From Prochlorococcus sp. AG-388-A01 (GTDB lineage Bacteria > Cyanobacteriota > Cyanobacteriia > PCC-6307 > Cyanobiaceae), in NCBI GenBank assembly GCA_003279945.1, contig QCGK01000007.1, positions 1-64,000 of the forward strand: 64,000 nucleotides of DNA. The letters run 5' to 3'. The position numbers and the translations under genes are program-made. The number at the start of each line of letters is the position of its first letter. Within the stretch, counting starts at the first letter, position 1. The notes under the pieces were generated by a model. That model was given only the letters and a program-made list of their open reading frames with translations. It was not told where the DNA came from and made no database searches. Shown one piece after another: positions 16,804 through 24,846 of this stretch.

Positions 16804-17307
16804 TTATTCCCACATAGGTTCATTTATTTTTTCAATCCTAAGGGAATTTGGTATATAAGTATGTAAAGTTTCAACTTTTATAGCCCATTTTCTAGAATTA
16901 CCTTTAAGGCTTTTGCTGTTAATTAGGTTGGTTAATGAAATTCTTTTTCTAACTTTAAGAAGACCAAGACAGGTTTCCCAAGCCTCTTGATTTTTATAAA
17001 TATCTAACCAAAAATCAAAAATATTTTCCAAGAGATTGAGTGGGATATCAAAAGAAATTCCCATTGATGGTCTTCCAATTAAATAATTCTTATTTCTTAG
17101 TTCATTGATTAAATTAGTTATATTTAAATTAATAGCGAATAGAATATCTTTTGCTGAATCATTTCCAATTAATTCCTTTCTATGGCAATCTAAAAGGTTT
17201 TTATCTTCAAGAATATTTGAATCACAATTTTTGAACCCCACAATCCAAAAGCCTTCTCCATTTTTTACTCCACTAGCAAGAAATAGATATTGAGGTGAAT
17301 TCTCCAA
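16804..17307 (-). CDS. Conserved hypothetical protein
   Basis: 167 aa, soluble mixed alpha/beta protein (QYLFLASGVKNGEGFWIVGFKNCDSN; AWETCLGLLKVRKRISLTNLINSKSLKGNSRKWAIK). Four Cys, but no metal-binding spacing. ATG start. Function not recognised. Confidence 0.7.
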   Translation of the reverse strand: MENSPQYLFLASGVKNGEGFWIVGFKNCDSNILEDKNLLDCHRKELIGNDSAKDILFAINLNITNLINELRNKNYLIGRPSMGISFDIPLNLLENIFDFWLDIYKNQEAWETCLGLLKVRKRISLTNLINSKSLKGNSRKWAIKVETLHTYIPNSLRIEKINEPMWE

Positions 17308-17432
17308 AATTACAAGTCATTTATCCAGTTTTAACATTTTTTGCTGGTTATGAAAATATTTTTTTTCATACAAATTACAAAATTAATTTCTCGTAAAAAT
17401 TATTTAATTGTTAGTATTAAATTTTAAATAAA

Positions 17433-17546
17433 ATGTTTGACGCAAGAGAGCTTAAACTATTGTTTTTCGATCCTACTGATTTGATAATTAACAATATAAA
17501 TAAATACCTTAATAGCATTAAAACAATTAAATTTATTTTTTCTTAG
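17433..17546 (+). CDS. Possible 37-aa ORF
   Basis: MFDARELKLLFFDPTDLIIN followed by a Lys/Ile-rich tail. The first half reads like protein (LKLLFFDPTDLI). It overlaps the 3' end of the convergent 75-aa gene by 14 bp. Too short to be certain. Confidence 0.35.
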   Translation: MFDARELKLLFFDPTDLIINNINKYLNSIKTIKFIFS

Positions 17547-17760
17547 GGAATAACTTTCCTATTTTCTCTTTTTGCAAAGTCTCTTTTTTTGTTCTTATTT
17601 TTTTATCTTCTAATGATTCTTTATTTGTGCTTACAGCATAAATAATGTAGAAAATCATACCAGAAAATATTAATCCTAAAGAAAGTATCAATATCCCTAT
17701 AGGCTCCCTAGGACTGAAAATTTTTAGATCTAAAGTAGTAATTAGAACAATTATCATCAA
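17533..17760 (-). CDS. Small membrane protein with basic tail
   Basis: 75 aa: an N-terminal hydrophobic segment (MMIIVLITTLDL), a clear transmembrane helix (IGILILSLGLIFSGMIFYIIYAV), then a strongly basic tail of about 30 residues ending KLFPKKK. It follows the 73-aa gene on the same strand. Unknown function. Confidence 0.65.
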   Translation of the reverse strand: MMIIVLITTLDLKIFSPREPIGILILSLGLIFSGMIFYIIYAVSTNKESLEDKKIRTKKETLQKEKIGKLFPKKK

Positions 17761-17793
17761 TTAATTAAATTCTTAAAGAGCTATTATTGGAAT

Positions 17794-18015
17794 CTAATTG
17801 ATTTCTTCGTAACCAAAGAACGTAGTGGGGTCAGAATTTTTATAACCACTAGCTGCTTCCTGTTGATTCTGACTGTCAATTTTTCTTGCTTTAGCATGAA
17901 TCATGTTGAAAGGGAAAATGACAGCTCCAACAAAAAAGTGAAGTATTAAAAAATCTGAAGGGAGCCCGTTTGTCCAATCGGGAAAAAATAACAATGTCAT
18001 CAATGATTCGTACAT
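17794..18015 (-). CDS. Small membrane protein, unknown
   Basis: 73 aa. Two hydrophobic parts (YESLMTLLFFP; DFLILHFFVGAVIFPFNMIHA) are followed by a polar tail ending DPTTFFGYEEIN. Aromatic-rich composition and a regular ATG start suggest a real gene. Same strand as the 75-aa membrane protein, 33 bp upstream. Confidence 0.65.
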   Translation of the reverse strand: MYESLMTLLFFPDWTNGLPSDFLILHFFVGAVIFPFNMIHAKARKIDSQNQQEAASGYKNSDPTTFFGYEEIN

Positions 18016-18174
18016 ATAAGTAGTCGAATAAACCTCTGACTATTATTACTGAACTTATTGCAATACTATTAATTTTTAATAAATTGAAATTTATTTTGCT
18101 TATAAGAATTAGTAAGATTCGATTGAAAAGGCAAAAAAAAACTATAATATCAATTAAGTATTGATTTATAGCCT

Positions 18175-18576
18175 TTGTTGAAATTCTTTTTGAGTTTATT
18201 TTTCTTTATAATTTACTTACTATATCCGTCTGGAGCGTTTGCTTTTGATACTTCGGATCCTAGTGTCAGTCTACTACAAAATAGAATTTCTAATAATTTC
18301 TCGAAAAAGTATTGTAATGCCATTCAAAATGGCTTTTCTAAAGATGAAGCAATGAAATCAGCTATTGTAAAAACAGAAAATATTATATCTTTTTCTTACA
18401 ATCCACAAAAAAAATGGATTGAGAAAGATGACTTGGCAAATCAAATTTCATTGCAAGTAGTAAATGATTGCGGATGGTCATTTGGATTGATTGGAAAAGA
18501 GGGCGTTAACTACTTCAAAACTTATTTTCTAGAAATTTACGAAAAAACAACTCCTGACAAAAATTTATCTGGATAG
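18175..18576 (+). CDS. Secreted hypothetical protein
   Basis: 133 aa starting at TTG. The N-terminus LKFFLSLFFFIIYLLYPSGAFAFD is a signal peptide with a plausible AFA cleavage site. The mature part is about 110 aa with two Cys (KKYCNAIQ and VVNDCGWSF) that may form a disulfide. Followed 9 bp later by a small membrane ORF, so a two-gene unit is likely. Function unknown. Confidence 0.72.
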   Translation: MLKFFLSLFFFIIYLLYPSGAFAFDTSDPSVSLLQNRISNNFSKKYCNAIQNGFSKDEAMKSAIVKTENIISFSYNPQKKWIEKDDLANQISLQVVNDCGWSFGLIGKEGVNYFKTYFLEIYEKTTPDKNLSG

Positions 18577-18585
18577 ATTAAAATA

Positions 18586-18780
18586 ATGAATAATATTTCA
18601 GATAAATTAGTAATTACTATAATTTTTATTACTATACTTTTTGTCTTTGCTTTAATTTTTTCAGTGAAATCTCCCGAGAGAAAGGTTATAGATTCACCAA
18701 TAATGTGGAAAGATGACTACTCCAATATTGAAATTTTTAGAGGATATAAAAATGAAGTCGAAGGAAAGAGGAATTTATAA
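18586..18780 (+). CDS. Small membrane protein
   Basis: 64 aa with one N-terminal transmembrane helix (LVITIIFITILFVFALIFSV) and a polar C-terminal tail. It starts 9 bp after the secreted-protein gene. No family recognised. Confidence 0.65.
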   Translation: MNNISDKLVITIIFITILFVFALIFSVKSPERKVIDSPIMWKDDYSNIEIFRGYKNEVEGKRNL

Positions 18781-18872
18781 ATAAATACAATTTTATTTGC
18801 AATTTTAGATTGTTAAATTTAGCTTGGTAAAAAAAATTTATTAGAAATATTAATCAATTAAAGATTCATTTT

Positions 18873-19214
18873 TTAATTTAAGTGATTCAAAAGAACTGAA
18901 GCTAGTTTTAAATCATCATTAAACCATGCTCGTATTGCCATTGCCCTTCTAGGATCATAGAAAATTTGTTTTCTGTACCAACTAAGAACTTCCGAATCTG
19001 ATTTCTTACCATTACATGACAAACAACAAGGTACGCAATTACTTGTAGTGCTTATGCCTCCTTTAGACATTGGATGAAGGTGATCAAGTGATTCTGATGG
19101 TTTACCACAATAAATGCATTTATATTGAGTAAATTGATGAAGTGAATCTCTCCAACTTTTATTGCTTATCTTTGGACATAGCTGATCAAGGTAAATTGCA
19201 TCTTCTTTATGCAT
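18873..19214 (-). CDS. HNH endonuclease-domain protein
   Basis: 113 aa. YKCIYCGKPSESLDHLHPMSKGGISTTSNCVPCCLSCNGKKSDSEVLSWYRK is a zinc-binding HNH domain: two CxxC pairs flank the D-H-x-x-P core and the N of the second helix. Such stand-alone cyanobacterial HNH proteins are common and act as nucleases of unknown target. Nothing nearby looks like a mobile intron or restriction partner. Confidence 0.9.
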   Translation of the reverse strand: MHKEDAIYLDQLCPKISNKSWRDSLHQFTQYKCIYCGKPSESLDHLHPMSKGGISTTSNCVPCCLSCNGKKSDSEVLSWYRKQIFYDPRRAMAIRAWFNDDLKLASVLLNHLN

Positions 19215-19350
19215 GATATGCTTGATAATATTTTTTGATAATAACAGTTTTTATTAAACTATGATTTAAAAAGAGTAGATAAAACTCTGTAAGTAATACG
19301 TTCCATTTTAAAATAATATTTCATTATTTAAAAATCAAAATTAAGATTTA

Positions 19351-20163
19351 ATGCTTTATTTATTAATCACATCAGTAGATAGCTTTGATTATTCGATTTA
19401 TAAAAGTATTTCTATATTTTTGATATCATTTTTTTCTAATACTTTTTCAGCAATTTCTGGAGGTGGAGCAGGATTACTCCAATTGCCTGCTTTGATTTTA
19501 ACTGGTATTCCTTATTATCAGGCTCTGGCTAGTCATAAATTAGCAACAGTTGCATTAGGAATAGGAGGGTCATTAAGAAATTACAAATCTTTAAAAAATG
19601 ATATTTATGTTGCTTGGCAAATTTTAATTTTTGGATTACCTGGAGTAATTTTTGGAACTTCTATCGTTGAATTTATCTCAGAAAAGTATTTATATTTATT
19701 TTTAGGGATTATTTCAATAATATTAGCTTTTTACTCCTTATTCAAATCAGACTTGGGATTGTCATCTGAAAATTATGAACATAATTTAATTCATAAAAAT
19801 AAATTTATAATTTTTATATTCTTGATAGGTATTTTGAATGGCTCTATTTCTTCAGGAACAGGATTGCTTGTAACAATACTTTTAATAAAAACCTTTGGAA
19901 TGGATTTTCTTCGTGCAATAAGTTTGACATTCTTAAGTGTTGGAATATTTTGGAATTTTACTGGAGCATTTTTTTTGAGTAAGATAGGAACAGTACCGTC
20001 AAATATATTAATTATATTAATAATTGGTTCTTTTACAGGAGGATATTTCGGAGCTCACTTATCAAAATTAAAGGGAAATACACTAATTAAAAAGACTTTT
20101 ACATTAGTTTGCTTCTGTGTTGGTATTAGTTTATTTATTAAATCCATAATGAGCTTTTTATAG
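19351..20163 (+). CDS. TauE/SafE-family (DUF81) membrane permease
   Basis: 270 aa, about eight hydrophobic helices, with the duplicated family signature: FSNTFSAISGGGAGLLQLPALILTGIPYYQALASHKLATVALGIGGSLRN in the first half and GILNGSISSGTGLLVTILLIKTFGMDFLRAISLTFLSVG in the second. The family exports sulfite, sulfoacetate and other organic anions; this substrate is unknown. ATG start. Confidence 0.92.
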   Translation: MLYLLITSVDSFDYSIYKSISIFLISFFSNTFSAISGGGAGLLQLPALILTGIPYYQALASHKLATVALGIGGSLRNYKSLKNDIYVAWQILIFGLPGVIFGTSIVEFISEKYLYLFLGIISIILAFYSLFKSDLGLSSENYEHNLIHKNKFIIFIFLIGILNGSISSGTGLLVTILLIKTFGMDFLRAISLTFLSVGIFWNFTGAFFLSKIGTVPSNILIILIIGSFTGGYFGAHLSKLKGNTLIKKTFTLVCFCVGISLFIKSIMSFL

Positions 20164-20164
20164 A

Positions 20165-20245
20165 TTAATTTATTGAGAATACCAAGAATGTTGTAGTCAA
20201 AAAAAGCCCAAATACAGCGGTGACAGATAATAAAAATAAGTTCAT
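20165..20245 (-). CDS. 26-aa single-span peptide, not in the ORF track
   Basis: Minus-strand ORF MNLFLLSVTAVFGLFLTTTF followed by LVFSIN: one uninterrupted hydrophobic helix, about the length of the smallest cytochrome b6f or photosystem subunits. It is convergent with the permease gene, one base from its stop, and lies directly downstream of the RNA-like terminator at 20326. Might be chance in AT-rich DNA. Confidence 0.4.
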   Translation of the reverse strand: MNLFLLSVTAVFGLFLTTTFLVFSIN

Positions 20246-20325
20246 AATATTAATTTTTCAATGAATCTAAGTTTTAGAGAATTACTCGATGTATTAAATA
20301 ATACTTTTACTATTAAACTGATAAT

Positions 20326-20352
20326 AAAAAAAGGCCTCACAATTGTGGGGCC
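20326..20352 (-). terminator. Intrinsic terminator of the candidate RNA
   Basis: 8-bp stem GGCCCCAC/GTGAGGCC (one G-U pair), tetraloop AATT, then TTTTTTT on the minus strand. On the plus strand the hairpin is followed by GGGTGATGGGG, not T, so it works in one direction only. Confidence 0.8.
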
Positions 20353-20470
20353 GGGTGATGGGGAACCTTATTTTTAAACCAATTTCTTAAAAATTGCAAC
20401 CCCCTATCTGTAGTGTATTGATGTTATTCTAAAAACACTACTGGTAGTGCTTTCTTGGTTTTAATCTATT
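20326..20470 (-). ncRNA. Candidate structured small RNA ending in a strong terminator
   Basis: This stretch has no ORF on the minus strand and is unusually rich in G/C blocks for the genome. Reading the minus strand, there is a stem AAGCACTA/TAGTGTTT (loop CCAG), a GGGGGTTGC block that could pair with the later TTCCCC, and then the terminator GGCCCCAC-AATT-GTGAGGCC followed by seven T. No protein gene upstream on this strand needs that terminator, so a free-standing RNA is the simplest reading. The 5' end is a guess. It does not show Yfr1, tmRNA, SRP or tRNA hallmarks that I can identify. Confidence 0.5.
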
Positions 20471-20618
20471 TAAGTCTTGCAATTGTTAAACAAATATACA
20501 AATTCCTAATTCTTGAGTAATTTTTAATCTCATATTTTCAAGAGATTTAAGTTATTAAACTTGTTAAAAATATCATGCATTGTATTATTCATAAGAAGTT
20601 TCTTATCTAAAAGCTTTA

Positions 20619-20846
20619 ATGGTTGAATTAACATTATTAACTCTTTTGAACTATGTTGGAGATAATTTTTGTGAATATAGGGATTTAGGTCATGATAATT
20701 ATAAATCTTTACTTCTTTCGTATAGTGATGCAAGTCATAAATATGGACCTTTAGAAGTTAAAAAAGTTATTGAGACTTCAGAAAATTTTAAAATTACTGC
20801 AGTGGCTATCGCTGCAATCAAATGTCCTCAACATATAGTTAAATAA
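20619..20846 (+). CDS. Conserved hypothetical protein
   Basis: 75 aa, soluble and helical (MVELTLLTLLNYVGDNFCEYRDLGHDNYKSLLLSYSDASHKYGP). Its TAA stop overlaps the next ATG by one base (TAATG), so it is translationally coupled to the 88-aa membrane ORF. No family recognised. Confidence 0.68.
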   Translation: MVELTLLTLLNYVGDNFCEYRDLGHDNYKSLLLSYSDASHKYGPLEVKKVIETSENFKITAVAIAAIKCPQHIVK

Positions 20847-21112
20847 TGAAGTTTGAATTAAAAACTGAAAATGAAAATTATTCAAAGTCATTTTCAATGT
20901 TTTTTAAAACTATTTTTGTTTTTGCGCTCTTAATTATTTTTTGTGATGTTGCAATTAAACTAGGAATTATCACAAAACATTATCAAATTGACAATAACTG
21001 TAGGCTTTTATCTGTAGAAAAATCAAAATCTTATTTCAATAAATTATCTCGTATTACTAAACTCAAAAGTAAACAAAGAATTTGGGAATTTTGTAAGGAG
21101 TTTGTTCAGTAG
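20846..21112 (+). CDS. Small membrane protein coupled to the preceding gene
   Basis: 88 aa with one transmembrane helix (MFFKTIFVFALLIIFCDVAIKLGII) and a basic C-terminal region with three Cys overall. It starts in TAATG with the previous stop. Unknown function. Confidence 0.66.
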   Translation: MKFELKTENENYSKSFSMFFKTIFVFALLIIFCDVAIKLGIITKHYQIDNNCRLLSVEKSKSYFNKLSRITKLKSKQRIWEFCKEFVQ

Positions 21113-21115
21113 TAT

Positions 21116-21910
21116 TTAGCTTGAAGCTGATGAATAGAACTTTAATGCGTATAACCAGAATTTTCTAGAAGTAAAAAGAAACACTGTTGAAACAATTACT
21201 TCAAGTAATATTTTCCATAATTGAGAAATACCCAGGAAAACTTCAGAGGGAATTGTAGTAATAAATGCAATAGGTATGAAAATACTAAAAAATATTCTTA
21301 GTGAAAATGAAAATGAATTCAAAGGAAATCTCCCAATGTAAAGGAAGGATCTCAAAACTTCTGTGGCATTCCATGTCTTAACAAACCAAATAGTTGTAGT
21401 AGATATAAAAAACCAAAGGCTATATAAAATACAAATTGAGCAAATTATCGTAATCAAACTTAAAGTTAAAAAACTTAAATTAATGTTTATTTGATTGATT
21501 CTAATGCAATATAACAACAAGCAAAATCCAAGCATTATTTCTAAAAAGCCTGATGGGGTAATTTTTTTAAAAGAGATAAAAAATTGACTATCAATAGGTT
21601 TTAAAAGTACGAAATCTAAAGTTCCTTCTCTAATATGTTTAACTATTTCTGTAAGATTTGGATTAAACCATGTATTAGTTATTCCATTCAAAATAGTATA
21701 AATACCTTGAATTATTAGTGCTTGTTCAAATTCCCATCCACCAATACTGTCATTGTTTTGAAAGAAAATGGATAATAAAAAAATACTCCCGATTAAACTA
21801 AAAATTGCAGTAATCAAATCTATTAATATATTTGTTTTATATTCCAGTTCTGATGCTAAAGAAGTATGTAAAAATTTTTTATAAACTTTTAAATATTTTT
21901 TAATATTCAT
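21116..21910 (-). CDS. ABC-2-type permease subunit (DUF990-like), second
   Basis: 264 aa from the internal ATG at 21910; the track's earlier start adds 13 unlikely residues. This ATG overlaps the stop of the upstream permease as ATGA. Six hydrophobic helices are visible, and WNATEVLRSFLYIGRFPLNSFSFSLRIFFSIFIPIAFITTIPSEVFLG is typical of the uncharacterised ABC-2 permease COG3694/COG4587 class. It should form the membrane channel together with the neighbouring permease and ATPase. Confidence 0.88.
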   Translation of the reverse strand: MNIKKYLKVYKKFLHTSLASELEYKTNILIDLITAIFSLIGSIFLLSIFFQNNDSIGGWEFEQALIIQGIYTILNGITNTWFNPNLTEIVKHIREGTLDFVLLKPIDSQFFISFKKITPSGFLEIMLGFCLLLYCIRINQININLSFLTLSLITIICSICILYSLWFFISTTTIWFVKTWNATEVLRSFLYIGRFPLNSFSFSLRIFFSIFIPIAFITTIPSEVFLGISQLWKILLEVIVSTVFLFTSRKFWLYALKFYSSASS

Positions 21911-22701
21911 GAACCCATAGCAGTATATTTTTTCGTTCCTGCAGACCATATTTTTTTAAATAATGGGAAAAGTAAAAGAATCCATAGAATTTGCATAATA
22001 AAGCCTCCTCTTATATTTGTTGCATTTCCTGATAGTAAGTTTGCAGGGAAATCAATTAGATATGGAAAAGGAGTTAAATATACCCAAGATTTAACATATT
22101 GAGGGAAGGAAACCACAGGAGCTAATAGTCCTGAAAGAAATAAAGTTGGGATAAATAACAATCTTTCAACTGCTGATGCTTTTTCAGTCCAAAAACATAG
22201 ACATGCAACTATTGACTGAATTAAAAATTGAATTAAGAAAGATAAGAAAATAGATATTATTGATAAGAATAAAATACCCAAATTTGGTATCCATATACTT
22301 TCTGGATTAAAAATAAAGAAGAAAAATGCGATTATCACTGCGAAAGGAAATCTTGTTATTTGTTCAGCAAGATGTTGTGCAAAATATCTGAAAAATGGAT
22401 TTAATGGTTGAATTAGATACGGAGATACTTTTCCCATTAGAGAATCTTCTTCAAAACTAAATACAACCCAAACTACTGAAAACTGCCTTACAAAAAAAGC
22501 ACATAAGAAATACCTCGAAAGCATAATTTCACTAATGCTTATAGATTCGTTAAGGTTATTGTTTGTCCATATATTTAACATGAAAAAAGGTATAATCCCA
22601 GAAATCGCCCATAATGCAATCTCTACCCTATATTCCAACATATTTGAATATTGGACTTTTAATAAGGTGAGTATTTTACTGTTAATAAGATTAGACATCA
22701 T
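21907..22701 (-). CDS. ABC-2-type permease subunit (DUF990-like), first
   Basis: 264 aa, about six helices. Features such as YRVEIALWAISGIIPFFMLNIWTN, FFVRQFSVVWVVFSFEEDSLMGKVSPYLIQPLNPFFRYFAQHLAEQ and ASAVERLLFIPTLFLSGLLAPVVSFP are those of the same COG class, as is the LIQPLNPF element seen as LLKPIDSQ in the sister subunit. Its start overlaps the end of the ATPase gene by 11 bp. Confidence 0.9.
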   Translation of the reverse strand: MMSNLINSKILTLLKVQYSNMLEYRVEIALWAISGIIPFFMLNIWTNNNLNESISISEIMLSRYFLCAFFVRQFSVVWVVFSFEEDSLMGKVSPYLIQPLNPFFRYFAQHLAEQITRFPFAVIIAFFFFIFNPESIWIPNLGILFLSIISIFLSFLIQFLIQSIVACLCFWTEKASAVERLLFIPTLFLSGLLAPVVSFPQYVKSWVYLTPFPYLIDFPANLLSGNATNIRGGFIMQILWILLLFPLFKKIWSAGTKKYTAMGS

Positions 22702-23686
22702 AATCTTTTTTAATTAATATTTTCCCTATAATTTCATCTATAGGTGGTTCATTTATATAAAGGTCTTCAATATCAAAGTTATTTAGAATCGTTTTTAAAG
22801 TAGAAATAATATAGTTATTTTCAACTTTTATTGTAATTTCATTCCTTGTTTTATCTTTAACAGAAAAACCTAATTTTTCTAATTTAATTGCATCTTGATT
22901 TGAACGACAAACTATTAATATTTCCTTAACAGGGGAAAGTTTTTTTAATAATAGATCGAGTTCCCCATCATATGAAATAGACCCATTATGAACACATATA
23001 ACCCTCTTGCAAAGTGAAGTAATATCTTTCATATAATGGCTCGTTAAACATATTGTTGCATTAGTTTCTACATTATATTTTTGAAGGAATTTTCTTAAAT
23101 TTCTCTGTGCATTAATATCTAAACCAAGTGTCGGCTCGTCTAAAAATAAAATATTTGGTTCATGTATCAAAGCTGCTAGTAATTCTGATTTCATGCGCTG
23201 ACCTAGTGATAGTTTTCTTACAGGTATGAATAACTCATCATCAATTTCAAGCATAACTGATAATTTTTTTATTCTTTTTTTTGCTTCGAATTTATCTATG
23301 TCATATATTGATGCATTCAGATAAAATGATTCAATAGGTGGGAGGTCCCAAATAAGTTGTTGTTTTTGACCCATTATTAATGTGATATTCTTTAGGAAAT
23401 TTTCTTTTCTTCTGTAAGGTAAATTGCCTGAAACTAAAATTGAACCTTCACTTGGATAAATTAATCCACAAAGCATTTTTAAAATTGTTGTTTTTCCTGC
23501 CCCATTAGCACCTAGAAAACCTACTATTTCTCCTTCTTTTATTTCAAAACTTATATCTTTTATAACCTTTAAACTTTGTTTTTGCCTTTTGAAAAAATGC
23601 TTTATTGTTCCTTTTATGCCAGGTTTTTTGGAAGAAATATCAAATGATTTAGATAAATTTCTTACATCGATAATATTTTTTACCAT
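22691..23686 (-). CDS. ABC transporter ATP-binding protein (ABC-2 exporter)
   Basis: 331 aa. Walker A GFLGANGAGKTTILKML (about 75-91), Q-loop GQKQQLIWDLPPIESF, signature LSLGQRMKSELLAALIHEPNILFLDEPTLGLD (signature plus Walker B), and H-loop LTSHYMKDI. The C-terminal extension after about 240 is typical of NatA-like exporters. It is first of a three-gene, translationally overlapping operon with the two permeases. Substrate unknown. Confidence 0.95.
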   Translation of the reverse strand: MVKNIIDVRNLSKSFDISSKKPGIKGTIKHFFKRQKQSLKVIKDISFEIKEGEIVGFLGANGAGKTTILKMLCGLIYPSEGSILVSGNLPYRRKENFLKNITLIMGQKQQLIWDLPPIESFYLNASIYDIDKFEAKKRIKKLSVMLEIDDELFIPVRKLSLGQRMKSELLAALIHEPNILFLDEPTLGLDINAQRNLRKFLQKYNVETNATICLTSHYMKDITSLCKRVICVHNGSISYDGELDLLLKKLSPVKEILIVCRSNQDAIKLEKLGFSVKDKTRNEITIKVENNYIISTLKTILNNFDIEDLYINEPPIDEIIGKILIKKDYDV

Positions 23687-23758
23687 TTTTTGTTTTCAAA
23701 TTTCTTAAAGACTTTTAAATATCTAATTATCTCTATCTTAGAAAAATTTTTCAATCTT

Positions 23759-24148
23759 TTAAAAAATATCTTTAGAGGACACAACTAACCAGATAAAAAA
23801 GTTAATTGGATTAACTAATTCGCTAACTTTATTTTTGTTTTCATATTTTAATCCTCCTAAAATATCAAATAATAAATTATTGTTCTCTGTTGGAGCATTA
23901 TTTTTTTTTATTACATTACCATTTTCGTCAAGAAGATCAATTTCATTTTCAAAAAACCATTGCTCTTTTCCATTAGATAATTGCAAGATTACTCCTATAC
24001 CTTTCCCATCAGTTATTCTGAAGTCTCTAATCTTACCAACTGAAGAGATATTTAAAGCGCTAATAATTTCTTTATTCAATCTATCCTTTGATAATTCTAA
24101 ATTAACCTTAACTGAATTACCTATTTTAGTCTTATCTAAAATTGACAT
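23759..24148 (-). CDS. DUF2862-family protein
   Basis: 129 aa. The core IGNSVKVNLELSKDRLNKEIISALNISSVGKIRDFRITDGKGIGVILQLSNGKEQWFFENEIDLL matches the small cyanobacterial/plastid DUF2862 pattern (a beta barrel ending in W-F-F-E-x-E-I). A C-terminal hydrophobic segment (ELVNPINFFIWLVVSS) suggests membrane association. It is 72 bp upstream of the ABC operon on the same strand. Function unknown. Confidence 0.82.
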   Translation of the reverse strand: MSILDKTKIGNSVKVNLELSKDRLNKEIISALNISSVGKIRDFRITDGKGIGVILQLSNGKEQWFFENEIDLLDENGNVIKKNNAPTENNNLLFDILGGLKYENKNKVSELVNPINFFIWLVVSSKDIF

Positions 24149-24218
24149 TTTTAAGTCATTATACTTACTGACGATATGATTATGTGATTAATTCTTAATA
24201 ATTTATTTATTTAAATAA

Positions 24219-24365
24219 TTAGGATTTCTTGAATATCGCTTCAAGTATTCCTTTTATTAATATTGCTAATATCCTTAAGAATACAAAAAACAGCCCTAAC
24301 CAACCCAAAATTACAGCTATCGATAGCAAGCTTGAACCAAGATCTCGCTGTAGCAAATTCTGCAT
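24219..24365 (-). CDS. 48-aa membrane protein, not in the ORF track
   Basis: Minus-strand ORF MQNLLQRDLGSSLLSIAVIL... with a long hydrophobic helix (LLSIAVILGWLGLFFVFLRILAILI) and a basic end LEAIFKKS. No Shine-Dalgarno is obvious, but the composition is protein-like and it fills the interval. Confidence 0.55.
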   Translation of the reverse strand: MQNLLQRDLGSSLLSIAVILGWLGLFFVFLRILAILIKGILEAIFKKS

Positions 24366-24518
24366 ATATTTCTAAATTAATAGATGTCACTATACATTAA
24401 TAACTTAATTGTTTAATAAGAAAATGGCCAATATTCTTATGTTTTTTAATTCTCCTTTAAGGGAATATTTAATAGAAATGATTTATGAGCTAAAATTTAA
24501 ATATAAATTTAATTAAAT

Positions 24519-24620
24519 ATGTTGGAGCTATCTTTGAATTCTTACATTGGGATTTTCTTTATCCTTATTGGTCTAATAGTGAGAGTTGATTTAAAATTCA
24601 CCATGCAAAAAGATCTTTAA
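24519..24620 (+). CDS. Possible 33-aa membrane peptide
   Basis: MLELSLNSYIGIFFILIGLI followed by VRVDLKFTMQKDL: one hydrophobic helix and a charged end. It lies in an interval with no other gene on this strand. Plausible small membrane subunit, but too short to be sure. Confidence 0.4.
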   Translation: MLELSLNSYIGIFFILIGLIVRVDLKFTMQKDL

Positions 24621-24694
24621 TAAGCTCTTTGTTCGTATAAATATATACCCTAATTCTTTTTAATATCTTTATATGTTGCTTAAAAATAATTGCG

Positions 24695-24719
24695 GAAAAA
24701 AACAGCCGCAAATCTGTTT
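24695..24719 (-). terminator. Probable terminator downstream of tRNA-fMet
   Basis: On the minus strand AAACAG/CTGTTT forms a 6-bp stem with an 8-nt loop and runs into seven T. It lies 6 bp beyond the 3' CCA of the tRNA. Confidence 0.6.
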
Positions 24720-24724
24720 CTAAA

Positions 24725-24801
<77 letters not shown>

Positions 24802-24846
24802 TCATATACCTAGCATACATCTGAAAGGGTTGTTTTTTTTATTTCT

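Noticed and set aside
20326-20470. Two-piece tmRNA or 6S RNA in this gap
   Set aside because: No tRNA-like acceptor, CCA or tag-peptide frame, and no long 6S-like bubble could be traced; left as an unnamed RNA candidate.
20530-20733. 67-aa minus-strand ORF
   Set aside because: Overlaps the plus-strand 75-aa gene, which has a better composition and is coupled to the next gene by TAATG.
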